A stretch of 64,000 nucleotides of DNA from Muribaculaceae bacterium. Its GTDB lineage: Bacteria; Bacteroidota; Bacteroidia; Bacteroidales; Muribaculaceae. A model generated the notes under the pieces. It was not told the DNA's origin. It saw nothing but the letters and a program-made list of their open reading frames with translations, and did no database searches. The position numbers and the translations under genes are program-made. The stretch spans positions 716,393 to 780,392 of the forward strand of contig JAMPDX010000001.1 in the NCBI GenBank assembly GCA_023665425.1, written 5' to 3'. Positions 9,041 through 17,425 of the stretch are shown here, one piece after another (the first letter of the stretch is position 1; the number at the start of each line of letters is the position of its first letter).

Positions 9041-10156
9041 GTGATAACACAAGAACAGTTAAAAGAAGTAGGAACCCGTGTCGAGGCTCTGAAGCGTTAC
9101 CTCGACATCGACAGTAAAAAGATACAGGTAGAAGAAGAGGAGTTGCGTACTCATGTGCCAGACTTCTGGAACGACCAGAAGGCCGCCGAGATACAGATGC
9201 GTAAAATCAAGGAGTTGCGTTTCTGGATAGAAAATTATGAGGCCTTGGCAAAGCAGTATGAGGAGTTGCAACTTGCCTACGATTTTGTGAAGGATGAGCT
9301 TGTCACTGAAGAAGAGGTGGATGCACAATACGCTGCCGTGCTCGCCGACACAGAGCGTCTTGAGCTGCGCAATATGCTCCGCCGTGAGGAAGATAAACTT
9401 GGCGTTGTACTGAAGATTAACTCAGGCGCCGGCGGTACCGAAAGTCAGGACTGGGCATCTATGCTTATGCGTATGTATCTGCGGTGGGCTGAGAAACATG
9501 GCTATAAGACCTCTATCGCACAGCTGCTCGAGGGGGATGACGCCGGCATAAAGTCTTGCACTATCAATATTGAGGGTGACTATGTATACGGTTATCTCAA
9601 GAGCGAAAACGGTGTGCACCGACTGGTACGTGTGAGCCCATATAACGCTCAGGGTAAGCGTATGACCTCCTTTGCCTCCGTGTTTGTCACTCCCCTTGTT
9701 GACGACACAATCGAGATTACCATCTCGCAGGCCGCACTCTCATGGGATACTTTCCGCTCCGGTGGTGCCGGTGGCCAGAATGTAAATAAGGTGGAGTCCG
9801 GCGTGCGTCTGCGTTATCAATACAAAGACCCGTACACCGGCGAAGAAGAGGAAATCCTCATCGAAAACACCGAGACTCGCGACCAGCCCAAAAATAAGGA
9901 AAATGCCCTGCGCCATTTGCGCTCTATCCTCTATGAGAAGGAGATGAATCATCGCCTGGCAGAGCAGGCTAAAATCGAGGCCGGCAAAAAGAAAATAGAG
10001 TGGGGTAGTCAGATACGTTCATACGTGTTTGATGACCGCCGTGTCAAGGACCACCGCACCGGCCATCAGACAAGCGACGTAAATGGTGTGATGGATGGCG
10101 ACCTTGATGACTTCATCAAGGCTTACCTCATGGAGTTTGCCGCCACACTCGAATAA
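9041..10156 (+). CDS. prfB: Peptide chain release factor 2
   Basis: A class-I release factor that recognises UGA and UAA and triggers peptide release on the ribosome. The GGQ catalytic loop lies at 244-246 (SGGAGGQNVNK). The anticodon-like tripeptide, usually SPF in RF2, reads SPY (199-201). Length (371) is normal. The reading frame is continuous: where many bacteria have the autoregulatory CTT-TGA +1 frameshift site, this gene reads TAC-CTC-GAC (YLD at 20-22), so there is no programmed frameshift. The start is GTG at 9041, which overlaps the TGA of a seven-codon mini-ORF (9021-9044, MKKEEPK). That mini-ORF could couple translation, but this is only inference. Confidence 0.95.
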   Translation: MITQEQLKEVGTRVEALKRYLDIDSKKIQVEEEELRTHVPDFWNDQKAAEIQMRKIKELRFWIENYEALAKQYEELQLAYDFVKDELVTEEEVDAQYAAVLADTERLELRNMLRREEDKLGVVLKINSGAGGTESQDWASMLMRMYLRWAEKHGYKTSIAQLLEGDDAGIKSCTINIEGDYVYGYLKSENGVHRLVRVSPYNAQGKRMTSFASVFVTPLVDDTIEITISQAALSWDTFRSGGAGGQNVNKVESGVRLRYQYKDPYTGEEEEILIENTETRDQPKNKENALRHLRSILYEKEMNHRLAEQAKIEAGKKKIEWGSQIRSYVFDDRRVKDHRTGHQTSDVNGVMDGDLDDFIKAYLMEFAATLE

Positions 10157-10178
10157 GCACTTCCTAAAAAATATTGCC

Positions 10179-11219
10179 GTGACTTCCAGATTCGCAGACT
10201 CAATAATCTCAGCGCAAAGCACAGTGCGTCAGGCACTTAAGGCTATCAATGCCTTGCAGGGAGTGCCAAGGACACTCTTTGTGCTTGATACCGATGAGCA
10301 CCTTGTGGGTACACTCACTGACGGCGATATACGCCGCGGACTGTTGGCCGAGGTATCTCTTGACGACTCCGTACAAGCGGTGATGCATCGCCGTTACAGA
10401 TATCTCCGCAGTGGCGATGAAGATGCTTCTAAATATTTCCGCCAGGCCCGCGAGTTGCAATTGGCGGTGCTCCCGGTGCTTGATGATGAGGACAATCTAC
10501 TGGATGTCATAGACATGCGTCATACATTCGCTCTGCTGCCTCTGGATGCCGTGCTCATGGCCGGGGGGAGAGGGGAGCGTCTACGCCCACTCACGGAGCA
10601 TACTCCCAAGCCCCTGCTTCCTGTAGGGGGTAAAGCTATTATCGACTACAATGTCGAGGCGCTTCGCAGATGTGGCATCAGCAATATTTTTGTCACTGTG
10701 AACTATCTGCATGAGCAAATTGAGGCGCATTTCAGTGAGAGTCCCGAGCTTAGCAGTGTAAAATGTGTGCTCGAACCGGCCCCATTGGGAACATTCGGTT
10801 CAATAGGGCTTGTTAAAGGGCTAAAGCATTGCAACGTGCTGGTGATGAATTCTGACCTGCTTACTACCATCAATTTCGAGAAGATGTATGAGCACCATAT
10901 AGCATCAGAAGCCGCCCTGACCATGGCTGTCACCACATACTCCGTCAGCGTGCCATACGCTATCGTCCGTACTGCTGAAGACCGCGTGGAGAGCTTCCAA
11001 GAGAAGCCTACATACAACTTTTTTGCCAATGCAGGCATTTATATAGTAAACAGGAAACTGCTCTCCGAGGTTAACGGTCAAGAGAGAATAGATGCTACAG
11101 ATTTTATTGACAGCTTGTTAGCTCGCAATATGAAGGTGGCCTATTTCCCGATAGATGGCACATGGATTGATATAGGCTCTCCGGATGACTATTCTCTGGC
11201 CTGCAAAAAACAGTTATAA
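10179..11219 (+). CDS. Sugar-phosphate nucleotidyltransferase with N-terminal CBS pair
   Basis: From the GTG at 10179 (22 nt after prfB) the protein has 346 residues. The N-terminal part (about 1-120) carries two CBS motifs (LVGTLTDGDIRRGLL and LLDVIDMRH), which usually bind adenosyl nucleotides as a sensor. The rest is a GT-A-type nucleotidyltransferase with VLMAGGRGERLRPLTEHTPKP, the phosphate-binding loop and activating lysine, then VMNSDLLT and GTWIDIGSPDDY. This CBS-plus-transferase layout is seen in mannose/heptose-1-phosphate guanylyltransferase-like enzymes of surface-polysaccharide loci. Here it stands apart from any such cluster, so donor and sugar are unknown. The earlier in-frame ATG at 10095 lies within prfB and is less likely. 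Confidence 0.85.
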   Translation: MTSRFADSIISAQSTVRQALKAINALQGVPRTLFVLDTDEHLVGTLTDGDIRRGLLAEVSLDDSVQAVMHRRYRYLRSGDEDASKYFRQARELQLAVLPVLDDEDNLLDVIDMRHTFALLPLDAVLMAGGRGERLRPLTEHTPKPLLPVGGKAIIDYNVEALRRCGISNIFVTVNYLHEQIEAHFSESPELSSVKCVLEPAPLGTFGSIGLVKGLKHCNVLVMNSDLLTTINFEKMYEHHIASEAALTMAVTTYSVSVPYAIVRTAEDRVESFQEKPTYNFFANAGIYIVNRKLLSEVNGQERIDATDFIDSLLARNMKVAYFPIDGTWIDIGSPDDYSLACKKQL

Positions 11220-11255
11220 TTATTTTCGGTAGCTCAATCTAAAAATTGAAAAACT

Positions 11256-12431
11256 ATGGCAGAAAGCAACTTCATAGATTATGTAAAGATATTATGCCGC
11301 TCCGGTAAAGGAGGTGCCGGGTCGCGTCACTATCATCGCGCCAAATATGTGCCCAAAGGGGGGCCGGACGGCGGAGACGGCGGCAAAGGTGGCAGCATCA
11401 TCCTGAGAGGCAATCGCAATCTCTGGACCCTCCTGCATCTGCGCTATCAACGCCATATCTTTGCTACCGACGGCGAGAGTGGTGGCGCCGGGCGCTCCTT
11501 CGGTAAGGATGGCGAAGATCGCATCATCGAGGTGCCTATCGGCACTGCTGTCTTTGATGCCGAGGATGGCAAATTCTTGGCCGAGATTACCGAAGACGGT
11601 CAGGAAATAAAGCTCCTCCGCGGAGGCAAGGGCGGATTGGGCAACTGGCATTTCGCCACTCCCACCAATCGTGCTCCACGATATGCACAGCCCGGCCAGC
11701 CTGCAATTGAAAAGACCGTTATACTCGAGCTTAAACTCCTTGGGGATGTTGGACTCGTGGGCTTCCCCAATGCCGGTAAGTCTACACTGCTGTCGGCCAT
11801 CTCAGCAGCCAAACCCAAAATTGCTGACTATCCGTTCACCACAATGGAGCCCTCACTGGGCATTGTCAGTTATCGCGATGGCAAGTCGTTTGTCATGGCC
11901 GACATTCCCGGTATCATTGAGGGTGCCAGCGAGGGTAAGGGCTTAGGCCTCAGGTTCCTGCGACACATTGAGCGCAACGCCGTATTGCTCTATATGATAC
12001 CGGCTGACACAGAAGATATTCGCAGGGCGTTTGATATACTCCGTCATGAGCTCCATGAATTTAATCCGGAATTGTCAGACAAAAGCCGAGTGCTCGCCAT
12101 TACCAAATGTGATATGCTCGACGAGGAGCTGAAGGATATGCTCTGCCAGGAACTCCCCGACGGCATTCCGACAGTCTTCATATCTGCTGTAACCGGCGAA
12201 GGCATACAGGAGTTGAAAGACCTGCTATGGACAGAAATAAACTCTGAGGCAGCCAAGGCAACTCTCACATTCACTCATCGCACACTCGATGTACATCATC
12301 GTGTACCCGAGGAAGATGAATACATCTTTGAGCAGGATGATGACGAAGAGTTTGACCCCGGCACCATGACTGATGAAGACTGGACCGACGAGTTCTGGCA
12401 AGAAGAGCAAACAGTAAACCCCGATGCCTGA
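11256..12431 (+). CDS. obgE: Obg-family ribosome-associated GTPase
   Basis: A 391-residue GTPase involved in late 50S ribosomal subunit assembly. Residues 1-160 form the glycine-rich Obg domain ([15 protein letters not shown] and repeats). The G domain has the P-loop GFPNAGKST at 169-177, switch [12 protein letters not shown] at 216-225, TKCD and SAVTG. The C-terminal 50 residues are strongly acidic ([16 protein letters not shown]), as in Bacteroidetes homologs. A leader of about 35 nt separates it from the nucleotidyltransferase. The KilA-N pseudogene begins 9 nt beyond its stop on the opposite strand. Confidence 0.96.
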   Translation: MAESNFIDYVKILCRSGKGGAGSRHYHRAKYVPKGGPDGGDGGKGGSIILRGNRNLWTLLHLRYQRHIFATDGESGGAGRSFGKDGEDRIIEVPIGTAVFDAEDGKFLAEITEDGQEIKLLRGGKGGLGNWHFATPTNRAPRYAQPGQPAIEKTVILELKLLGDVGLVGFPNAGKSTLLSAISAAKPKIADYPFTTMEPSLGIVSYRDGKSFVMADIPGIIEGASEGKGLGLRFLRHIERNAVLLYMIPADTEDIRRAFDILRHELHEFNPELSDKSRVLAITKCDMLDEELKDMLCQELPDGIPTVFISAVTGEGIQELKDLLWTEINSEAAKATLTFTHRTLDVHHRVPEEDEYIFEQDDDEEFDPGTMTDEDWTDEFWQEEQTVNPDA

Positions 12432-12439
12432 ATTCCGAG

Positions 12440-12660
12440 TCAGCTGGCAAATACAGTTGATACAAACTCCGCCTGCATTCTAAACACCTCGAATTTGGTG
12501 GGTTTAAAACGGGGATTGTAAAGCTGTTCCCATATGCCTAAATATTCTATTGTATTTCGGTTGCGTATCCAATTGGCAATACGGCATTAGGCTCATCACT
12601 CTTGTGACGGGCCAAATCTGTCAATGAGATATGGTTATCACCGTTGACTGAGATGTCTGC
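12440..12660 (-). pseudogene. Remnant of a KilA-N domain protein (frameshifted, truncated at both ends)
   Basis: Read on the minus strand, one frame gives ADISVNGDNHISLTDLARHK SDEPNAVL, then after a frame change NWIRNRNTIEYLGIWEQLYN PRFKPTKFEVF, before a stop. This is the KilA-N DNA-binding domain pattern, in which YISLTDIARYK is followed by NWMRNRNTIEFLG. Relative to intact family members, the 5' end is lost, replaced by a fragment of the dispersed repeat at 12669-12707; one frameshift separates VL from NWIR; and everything after FEVF (normally an LSPKQW-type region) is missing. KilA-N proteins are typical of phages and mobile islands, so this marks a dead accessory gene. Evidence is by reading alone but the motif match is clear. 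Confidence 0.75.
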
Positions 12661-13054
12661 CGCGGAGGTGCGGGGATACTGGTAAATCGGGTGTCCTTGC
12701 GTACACCAATCGTGGTATGATTAGGGGAATTGTAATAGGGGTTACGCTAAGAGAGGATGAGGGAGGGCATGACTGTGAACAATGTATTGTCACCGTGTTA
12801 ATCATGGTGTCAGATTTGCAGTATGCTATATTAGTATATCAGGCAATATCTACATCGTCTGATTATGCCTATAGCAAGTCTATTATAGCAGTTTTCCAAG
12901 TTTTCCCGTGGTATTAGTTTCAAAGATAGAGTTTAGTTTTACGCAAATATTGATGGTTGTAGACAACACTCACGGCTCACTCGTCTGCCGGCTCCCTCAA
13001 TGTATAGGCGGCGCTTAACATCTATGCGCCGACCACTCTCTTGTGATTACGCTG
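12661..13054. other. Non-coding decayed region upstream of the KilA-N remnant
   Basis: No convincing gene is visible. At 12669-12707 there is a degenerate copy of the dispersed repeat (GGTAAATCGGGTGTCCTTGC and neighbours). A 66-codon plus frame at 12717-12917 has no recognisable features. A second, weaker minus-strand promoter-like box (TATCTTTG, 12921-12928) has a spacer of only 15 bp. Confidence 0.5.
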
Positions 13055-13086
13055 CAAAATTACATCAATAATTTCGGAGAGCCAAA
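13055..13086 (-). promoter_or_regulatory. Orphan minus-strand promoter
   Basis: On the minus strand TTTG (13083-13086), a 20-bp spacer and TAATTTTG (13055-13062) form a perfect Bacteroidetes promoter. It points away from the lipoprotein gene and towards the KilA-N remnant about 390 bp away. No intact gene lies directly downstream, so it may be the surviving promoter of the dead gene or drive a non-coding RNA. Confidence 0.5.
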
Positions 13087-13234
13087 TTTTTCAGAGTTTA
13101 ATTTTGGCATTTTGCCAAAAAACGTCTCTTAAACTTCTGATTTTCAGATTTCATGCCATATAAATATGCCCTACAACATAATTTTAGTATCACATTGCAC
13201 ATTTTCAATCCTTAAGTATAATCAATAAAGCGAA

Positions 13235-13266
13235 AAGAGACCATGCATCGAAATACATGGTCTCTT
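13235..13266 (-). terminator. Rho-independent terminator of the minus-strand lipoprotein gene
   Basis: A perfect 11-bp stem AAGAGACCATG / CATGGTCTCTT with a 10-nt loop. On the minus strand it is followed by a T-rich run (TTTTCGCTTTATT). It lies about 50 nt past the stop of the gene at 13317-14180. Confidence 0.85.
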
Positions 13267-13316
13267 AATATCATGTGTCGGGGAGGTAGCCCTGACTTAT
13301 TTTCATTAAGGTAGTG

Positions 13317-14180
13317 TCAGCCTACTTTGATGATGAGGTATTTGTTGGCCCAGAACAAGTCGGGATTCGTTATGACAATGGTTTTGGGCTCCTTCTTATC
13401 GCCGGTGATTTGATATGAGCTGGCAGCCGGAGCGGCACCGACAAATTCAAATTTCTTGTTATACAGAGGTATGGTCTTAATTTGAGTCTTATCTACCTGC
13501 TTGAATATGCCGAGGTTGCTGTAGTTTGCCTTCTTGCCATCCATCAAGCCTGCTTTTTGGAGCTCCTTCTTGGTGCCTATGTAGTAATACACCTGGTTAG
13601 CCTGAGTCTTAAGGTTCTCATTAGCCTGAAGCTGCTCATCAGCCACTTTCTGGACAAGCTCCTTCTCAGCGGTGACATCATTCACCTGCTGGCGAGTAAT
13701 GGCTACAGTGTCTTTGAGGTTAGCTATCTGGGCGTGAGCCTCCTGAAGCTGCTGCTCGAGGGTGCCGATACGTTGTGTCTGAGTTTCAATCAGGGCTTTG
13801 AGCTTCTGCACCTCTTGTGCGAGAGCCTCATTTTTGGTGTTTGTATCATTAAATTTTGCTGAGAGAGACTCGAGCACTGCCTGACGCTCTGCCAGGCGCT
13901 CCTTGATGGCGTTGAGGTTTGCCAGAGCCTCTGAGCGCTGTGACTCATTATCGCTGCCACGCAGGTCATATATGAGTTTCTCCTGCATATTGATTTCCTC
14001 AATGCCTGAATAGATGTCGCTCATCAGGAAGATGAGGGAGTCTTTAGAGTCCTCGGCTACGGCCAAACGGCCTTCAAGATTAGGTTGCTGACCATCAGAC
14101 GAGTCCTTGTGCTCAGCCTGCTTGTTGCAGGCCACCAAAGCCACGAGGGCTACACTTACAATCCAAAGTAATTTTTTCAT
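13317..14180 (-). CDS. Coiled-coil lipoprotein of unknown function
   Basis: A 287-residue protein with a lipoprotein signal peptide (MKKLLWIVSVALVALVAC, lipobox Cys18). Residues about 45-195 form a long coiled coil rich in Gln, Glu, Lys and Ala. The C-terminal 90 residues are a compact globular part beginning near VYYYIGTKKELQKAGL and ending in DLFWANKYLIIKVG. Similar lipoproteins occur in Bacteroidales, but I cannot assign a function. The lipid anchor suggests a place at the inner or outer membrane facing the periplasm, with the coil spanning outwards. It stands alone between a strong terminator and a 104-nt gap to rsmI. Confidence 0.8.
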   Translation of the reverse strand: MKKLLWIVSVALVALVACNKQAEHKDSSDGQQPNLEGRLAVAEDSKDSLIFLMSDIYSGIEEINMQEKLIYDLRGSDNESQRSEALANLNAIKERLAERQAVLESLSAKFNDTNTKNEALAQEVQKLKALIETQTQRIGTLEQQLQEAHAQIANLKDTVAITRQQVNDVTAEKELVQKVADEQLQANENLKTQANQVYYYIGTKKELQKAGLMDGKKANYSNLGIFKQVDKTQIKTIPLYNKKFEFVGAAPAASSYQITGDKKEPKTIVITNPDLFWANKYLIIKVG

Positions 14181-14284
14181 AGTAGAGTAATTGATTTATG
14201 CGCTGCCATTTTCCAATCAATGCTTGCACACTTCCGGGCGGCGCTATTTAATAATAATATTTATCACCATTGCAGGCACTGAGA

Positions 14285-15025
14285 CTAAGCCTCATCGCTG
14301 TCATAGGTGTCATCGGTGATAGCCGACTCACCTTTAGCTGACTGTTTGCGGCCTGCAATTACTACAACAATCTCCCCTTTTGGATTGTTCACGTCGAAGT
14401 ATTGAGAAAGTTCGCCGAGGGTGCCGCGATGTATTGTCTCATGCAGTTTCGAAATCTCTCTACAAACAGCGGCCTGTCGATCTTCGCCGAAGAATTGACA
14501 CAGTTGCCTCAGGGTGCGCGGCAGGCGCTTGGGGGACTCATAAATTATGCTTGTGCGGTCATCAGCAGCCAACAATGTGAGTCGTGTGGCTCTCCCCTTC
14601 TTGGGAGGCAGGAAGCCTTCAAACACAAACCTGTCGCAGGGGAGCCCGGAGGCCACGAGGGCCGGGACAAAGGCTGTAGGGCCGGGCAGGCATATCACCT
14701 CAATGTCGTGTCGGCGACACTCGCGGGAGAGCATGAAGCCGGGGTCTGAAATACCCGGTGTGCCGGCATCAGAGACAAGCGCTATATTCTGTCCACCCTC
14801 CAGTCGCTCCACTACATGCGCCACAGCTGTGTGCTCATTAAACTTGTGATGGCTCTGCATCGGAGTGTGTATGTCGAAGTGCTTCATAAGCACGCTGCTG
14901 GTGCGTGTGTCTTCTGCAAGTATAAGGTCTACCTCCTTGAGCACATTGATGGCTCTGAAGGTCATGTCTTCGAGATTGCCGACCGGTGTCGGCACTATAT
15001 ATAGCTTACCACTCATAAAGCTCAT
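14285..15025 (-). CDS. rsmI: 16S rRNA (cytidine1402-2'-O)-methyltransferase
   Basis: This enzyme methylates the ribose 2'-O of C1402 in the ribosomal decoding centre. The N-terminal KLYIVPTPVGNLEDMTFRA is the family signature; SAM-binding segments ILAEDTRTS and ALVSDAGTPGISDPG, and CLPGPTAFVPALVASGLPCD follow, typical of the tetrapyrrole-methylase fold. Length (246) is close to the family's catalytic core. The ATG at 15025 overlaps the stop of the upstream gene (ATGA), while an ATG three codons later (MSGKLY) is equally good. It is co-transcribed with the acidic protein gene upstream. Confidence 0.95.
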   Translation of the reverse strand: MSFMSGKLYIVPTPVGNLEDMTFRAINVLKEVDLILAEDTRTSSVLMKHFDIHTPMQSHHKFNEHTAVAHVVERLEGGQNIALVSDAGTPGISDPGFMLSRECRRHDIEVICLPGPTAFVPALVASGLPCDRFVFEGFLPPKKGRATRLTLLAADDRTSIIYESPKRLPRTLRQLCQFFGEDRQAAVCREISKLHETIHRGTLGELSQYFDVNNPKGEIVVVIAGRKQSAKGESAITDDTYDSDEA

Positions 15026-15912
15026 TTATCCTCTTTAAAGAATCTGTCTATCACGGCATAGAAATCTTTGACTACACGCTGATTGGGGTCCCATTTCAGG
15101 TCGCTGTTGCAATATAGGCGCACAGTGTCGTATGAGTCCATCTTTTCTATTAGCGAGAAGGTATGGCGCATCTGGTGGTCTGAATTGCTGAAAAGCTCGC
15201 GCTTAAATCGGAATTTATCATTTATTGAGCAGAACGAAAGTAGGGATGGTCTCTTTTGCCGGGACGGAGCTTCCGCAGGTTTGGAGTCAATCGGCTTGTC
15301 ATCTTTGGGAGCATCCGCGAGGGTCGTTTTAGCACTGTCTTCAGTTTTTTCTTCCGATTTTTCTTCAACAGATACAGAGCTTAAAGGTATCGGCTCCGGC
15401 TCATAATAGTCTTCCTCGTCCTCCTCGTCCTCCTCTTCATCAGCATATTCGGGCTCCTCGTCGGCGGGTGTAGTGCCTTCTTCACTGACAAGCTCCCCTT
15501 GTGGCGAATTGTCGAAGATTGAGGCATCGCTGATATCATCCTTATCGGGTATATTCGGCAGAATTTCGGAGGTGAAAATCTCGACAGCCTTTTCCTCTAA
15601 CGAAGCCGGCTCCACAGATTCCTCGGTTAGCTCTACATTTTCAGTATCGTCGATTGTATCGTCTGTAATCATATCCTGGCGGGGCTGCTCCTCGTTATAC
15701 ACCGGAGTTTCAATATCAATATTTTCAGGCCCGCACTCACTGTTGCATTGCTGCTCAATGGCAGCGCCCAGGCCAGACAATTCATAACATTTGTTCACTA
15801 TAAGACACATAAGCCTGTCATTGGTATCAGCCTTGCGTCGCAATGCCATCTCTACCAATCCCTCGGCTTCGTATAGCGTATTTATCAGCTCAGTAAGTTT
15901 CTCTTTCATCAT
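15022..15912 (-). CDS. Acidic conserved protein of unknown function
   Basis: A 296-residue soluble protein in three parts. Residues 1-65 form an N-terminal helical segment starting MMKEKLTELINTLYEAEGL. Residues about 75-210 are a long low-complexity region dominated by Glu and Asp (including EEDEEDEEDY), probably disordered. The C-terminal 75 residues form a conserved-looking domain (DKFRFKRELFSNSDHQM, then DLKWDPNQRVVKDFYAVIDR). The C-terminal pattern is one I recall from Bacteroidales proteins without assigned function. It overlaps rsmI by 4 nt and follows dacB by about 33 nt, so it probably sits in the dacB operon. No enzyme motif is visible. Confidence 0.75.
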   Translation of the reverse strand: MMKEKLTELINTLYEAEGLVEMALRRKADTNDRLMCLIVNKCYELSGLGAAIEQQCNSECGPENIDIETPVYNEEQPRQDMITDDTIDDTENVELTEESVEPASLEEKAVEIFTSEILPNIPDKDDISDASIFDNSPQGELVSEEGTTPADEEPEYADEEEDEEDEEDYYEPEPIPLSSVSVEEKSEEKTEDSAKTTLADAPKDDKPIDSKPAEAPSRQKRPSLLSFCSINDKFRFKRELFSNSDHQMRHTFSLIEKMDSYDTVRLYCNSDLKWDPNQRVVKDFYAVIDRFFKEDK

Positions 15913-15945
15913 TTTCGGTTATTTAACAACCTCTTAGACCATCTC

Positions 15946-17172
15946 TTATTCAGTCTTAAAAGTCTCTAACAGCATCTCCTTGACAGCAGACTTGGCGGCA
16001 TCGCGACCCTGTGGCATACTGTTCATCATTATGACCACCACATGTGTGGGTGCAAAGTCATCGTCCAGCTTATAGCCGGCATAACATTGTATGCCATTCA
16101 TGGAGCCGGTCTTGAGAGCCATATATTCTTGCAAAGGAGTGTTTTTCAGGAAACTGCGTACTGTGCCCTCCGCCCCAACGAGGGGGAAGAAAGACACATA
16201 CTCCACATTGTCTGACATCTTGACAAGCACATCGGCAAGAAACTCTGCCGTGAGTCTGTTAGAGCGAGACAAGCCGGAGCCGTCAGCCACATTGATATCC
16301 GAGGTGTCTACATGCTTTTTCTTCCAATAGTCCATCTCGAGCGAAGCACCGTTAGTTGGGGTGGCATCTTTGCCGGATTGTAATGCCAAAGTGCGGAGGA
16401 ATGTCTCGGCGTACAGATTGTCGCTTTGCATCATGCAATAGCGCATTATCTCCTTGAGAGGCTGCGACTTAAAGTCGACAATGGGTTTGCCGTGCTTATC
16501 GTCAGGCATATCTTCAGCCTGAACAGTGATACCGGCTTTGGCCAACGCCGTGGTGAGCTGCTGGCGGAATTTCGCCTCCGGGTCATGCACAGCGCTCTTT
16601 CCCACGGCATTGTGTTGCCAATTAAAACCATGGCAACCGGTGCCATAGGAGTTGTTCAAATCGCCGCTATGCCATGTAGGTATGGTGGCGGGCCCCGGGA
16701 AGATGGAAGAGTCGAAATGAACCCCTCCCTTGATAGTCTCAACTTTTTTGTCGCGCAGGGCCTTGACAATATCGGCTATGAAATCGCCACCTTTTGGTCC
16801 TTGAGGGGTGCCTAAAGTGGGGTCACCCCCACCTACAATAATGAGATTGCCGTCGAGTACACCGTCATGGACCTTACCTCCGAGATACACTTTGGTGTGA
16901 TATCGGGAGTTCGGATCTACTTTGCTGATTGTGGATGCTATGGTCAGAGCTTTATTGATGGATGCCGGCACAAGTGGCTTGTGTTTGTTGTGAGCATCTA
17001 TCACATTTTTAGCTTCCAAATCAATGATAATCACCGAGCAATTGTCTGCTCCAATAGCCGGAGAGTCAGCAAATTTCTGTGCCGGGGATTGTGCCATAGC
17101 CTGCTGCACTCCTGCCATTGACAGGAACATCACGATCCACAGCAATATGTTGGTTTTTGTCAATTTCTTCAT
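15946..17172 (-). CDS. dacB: D-alanyl-D-alanine carboxypeptidase/endopeptidase (PBP4, S13)
   Basis: A periplasmic penicillin-binding protein that trims or cuts peptidoglycan cross-links. A signal peptide (1-27, ending AMAQ) is followed by the serine-active motif SINK at 71-74, SDN (SxN) near residue 250 and KTG near 355 (LKTGSMNG). These are the three S13 motifs in the expected order, and the large insert between the first two is typical of PBP4. Length is 408. The promoter box lies only 7 nt upstream of its ATG, so the mRNA may be leaderless or nearly so. Downstream genes are the acidic protein and rsmI. Confidence 0.94.
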   Translation of the reverse strand: MKKLTKTNILLWIVMFLSMAGVQQAMAQSPAQKFADSPAIGADNCSVIIIDLEAKNVIDAHNKHKPLVPASINKALTIASTISKVDPNSRYHTKVYLGGKVHDGVLDGNLIIVGGGDPTLGTPQGPKGGDFIADIVKALRDKKVETIKGGVHFDSSIFPGPATIPTWHSGDLNNSYGTGCHGFNWQHNAVGKSAVHDPEAKFRQQLTTALAKAGITVQAEDMPDDKHGKPIVDFKSQPLKEIMRYCMMQSDNLYAETFLRTLALQSGKDATPTNGASLEMDYWKKKHVDTSDINVADGSGLSRSNRLTAEFLADVLVKMSDNVEYVSFFPLVGAEGTVRSFLKNTPLQEYMALKTGSMNGIQCYAGYKLDDDFAPTHVVVIMMNSMPQGRDAAKSAVKEMLLETFKTE

Positions 17173-17179
17173 TTTTCCA

Positions 17180-17211
17180 CAAATTTACAAATAATTTTTA
17201 GAACCCGCAAA
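17180..17211 (-). promoter_or_regulatory. Promoter of dacB
   Basis: On the minus strand TTTG (17208-17211), a 20-bp spacer and TAAATTTG (17180-17187) match the Bacteroidetes consensus. The distance from the -7 box to the ATG at 17172 is only 7 nt, so transcription should start at or next to the start codon. Confidence 0.7.
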
Positions 17212-17288
17212 AAATCATTATAGACTCATTCAAATCGCATTAGTAACCTACTTTCAAACAGTTGCGGCAAAAAAATGTTTTTGAAAAA

Positions 17289-17320
17289 TTTGCACAATCG
17301 ATATTAAATGCGTAACTTTG
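17289..17320 (+). promoter_or_regulatory. Promoter and structured leader of the AI-2E-type transporter gene
   Basis: TTTG (17289-17292), a 20-bp spacer and TAACTTTG (17313-17320) match the consensus. The leader of about 100 nt to the ATG at 17426 contains a 7-bp perfect hairpin TGCAAGG/CCTTGCA (17337-17343 with 17361-17367), followed by a smaller AGCC/GGCT hairpin near 17370-17383. No known riboswitch is recognised. Confidence 0.65.
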
Positions 17321-17425
17321 AACTCTGTTATAGAGGTGCAAGGCCGGTGGCATATTATCTCCTTGCATTAGCCCTAAAAGGCTTGCCCTATCCGTCTGCA
17401 GGATTCAATAACTGACTAATTGATA

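Noticed and set aside
9041..9110. RF2 programmed frameshift site
   Set aside because: No CTT-TGA occurs in the first 30 codons and the frame is open throughout; the upstream mini-ORF is in a frame that a +1 shift would not join to prfB.
12717..12917. A 66-codon plus-strand frame in the decayed region
   Set aside because: No signal peptide, domain or promoter; it crosses repeat-derived and AT-rich sequence.
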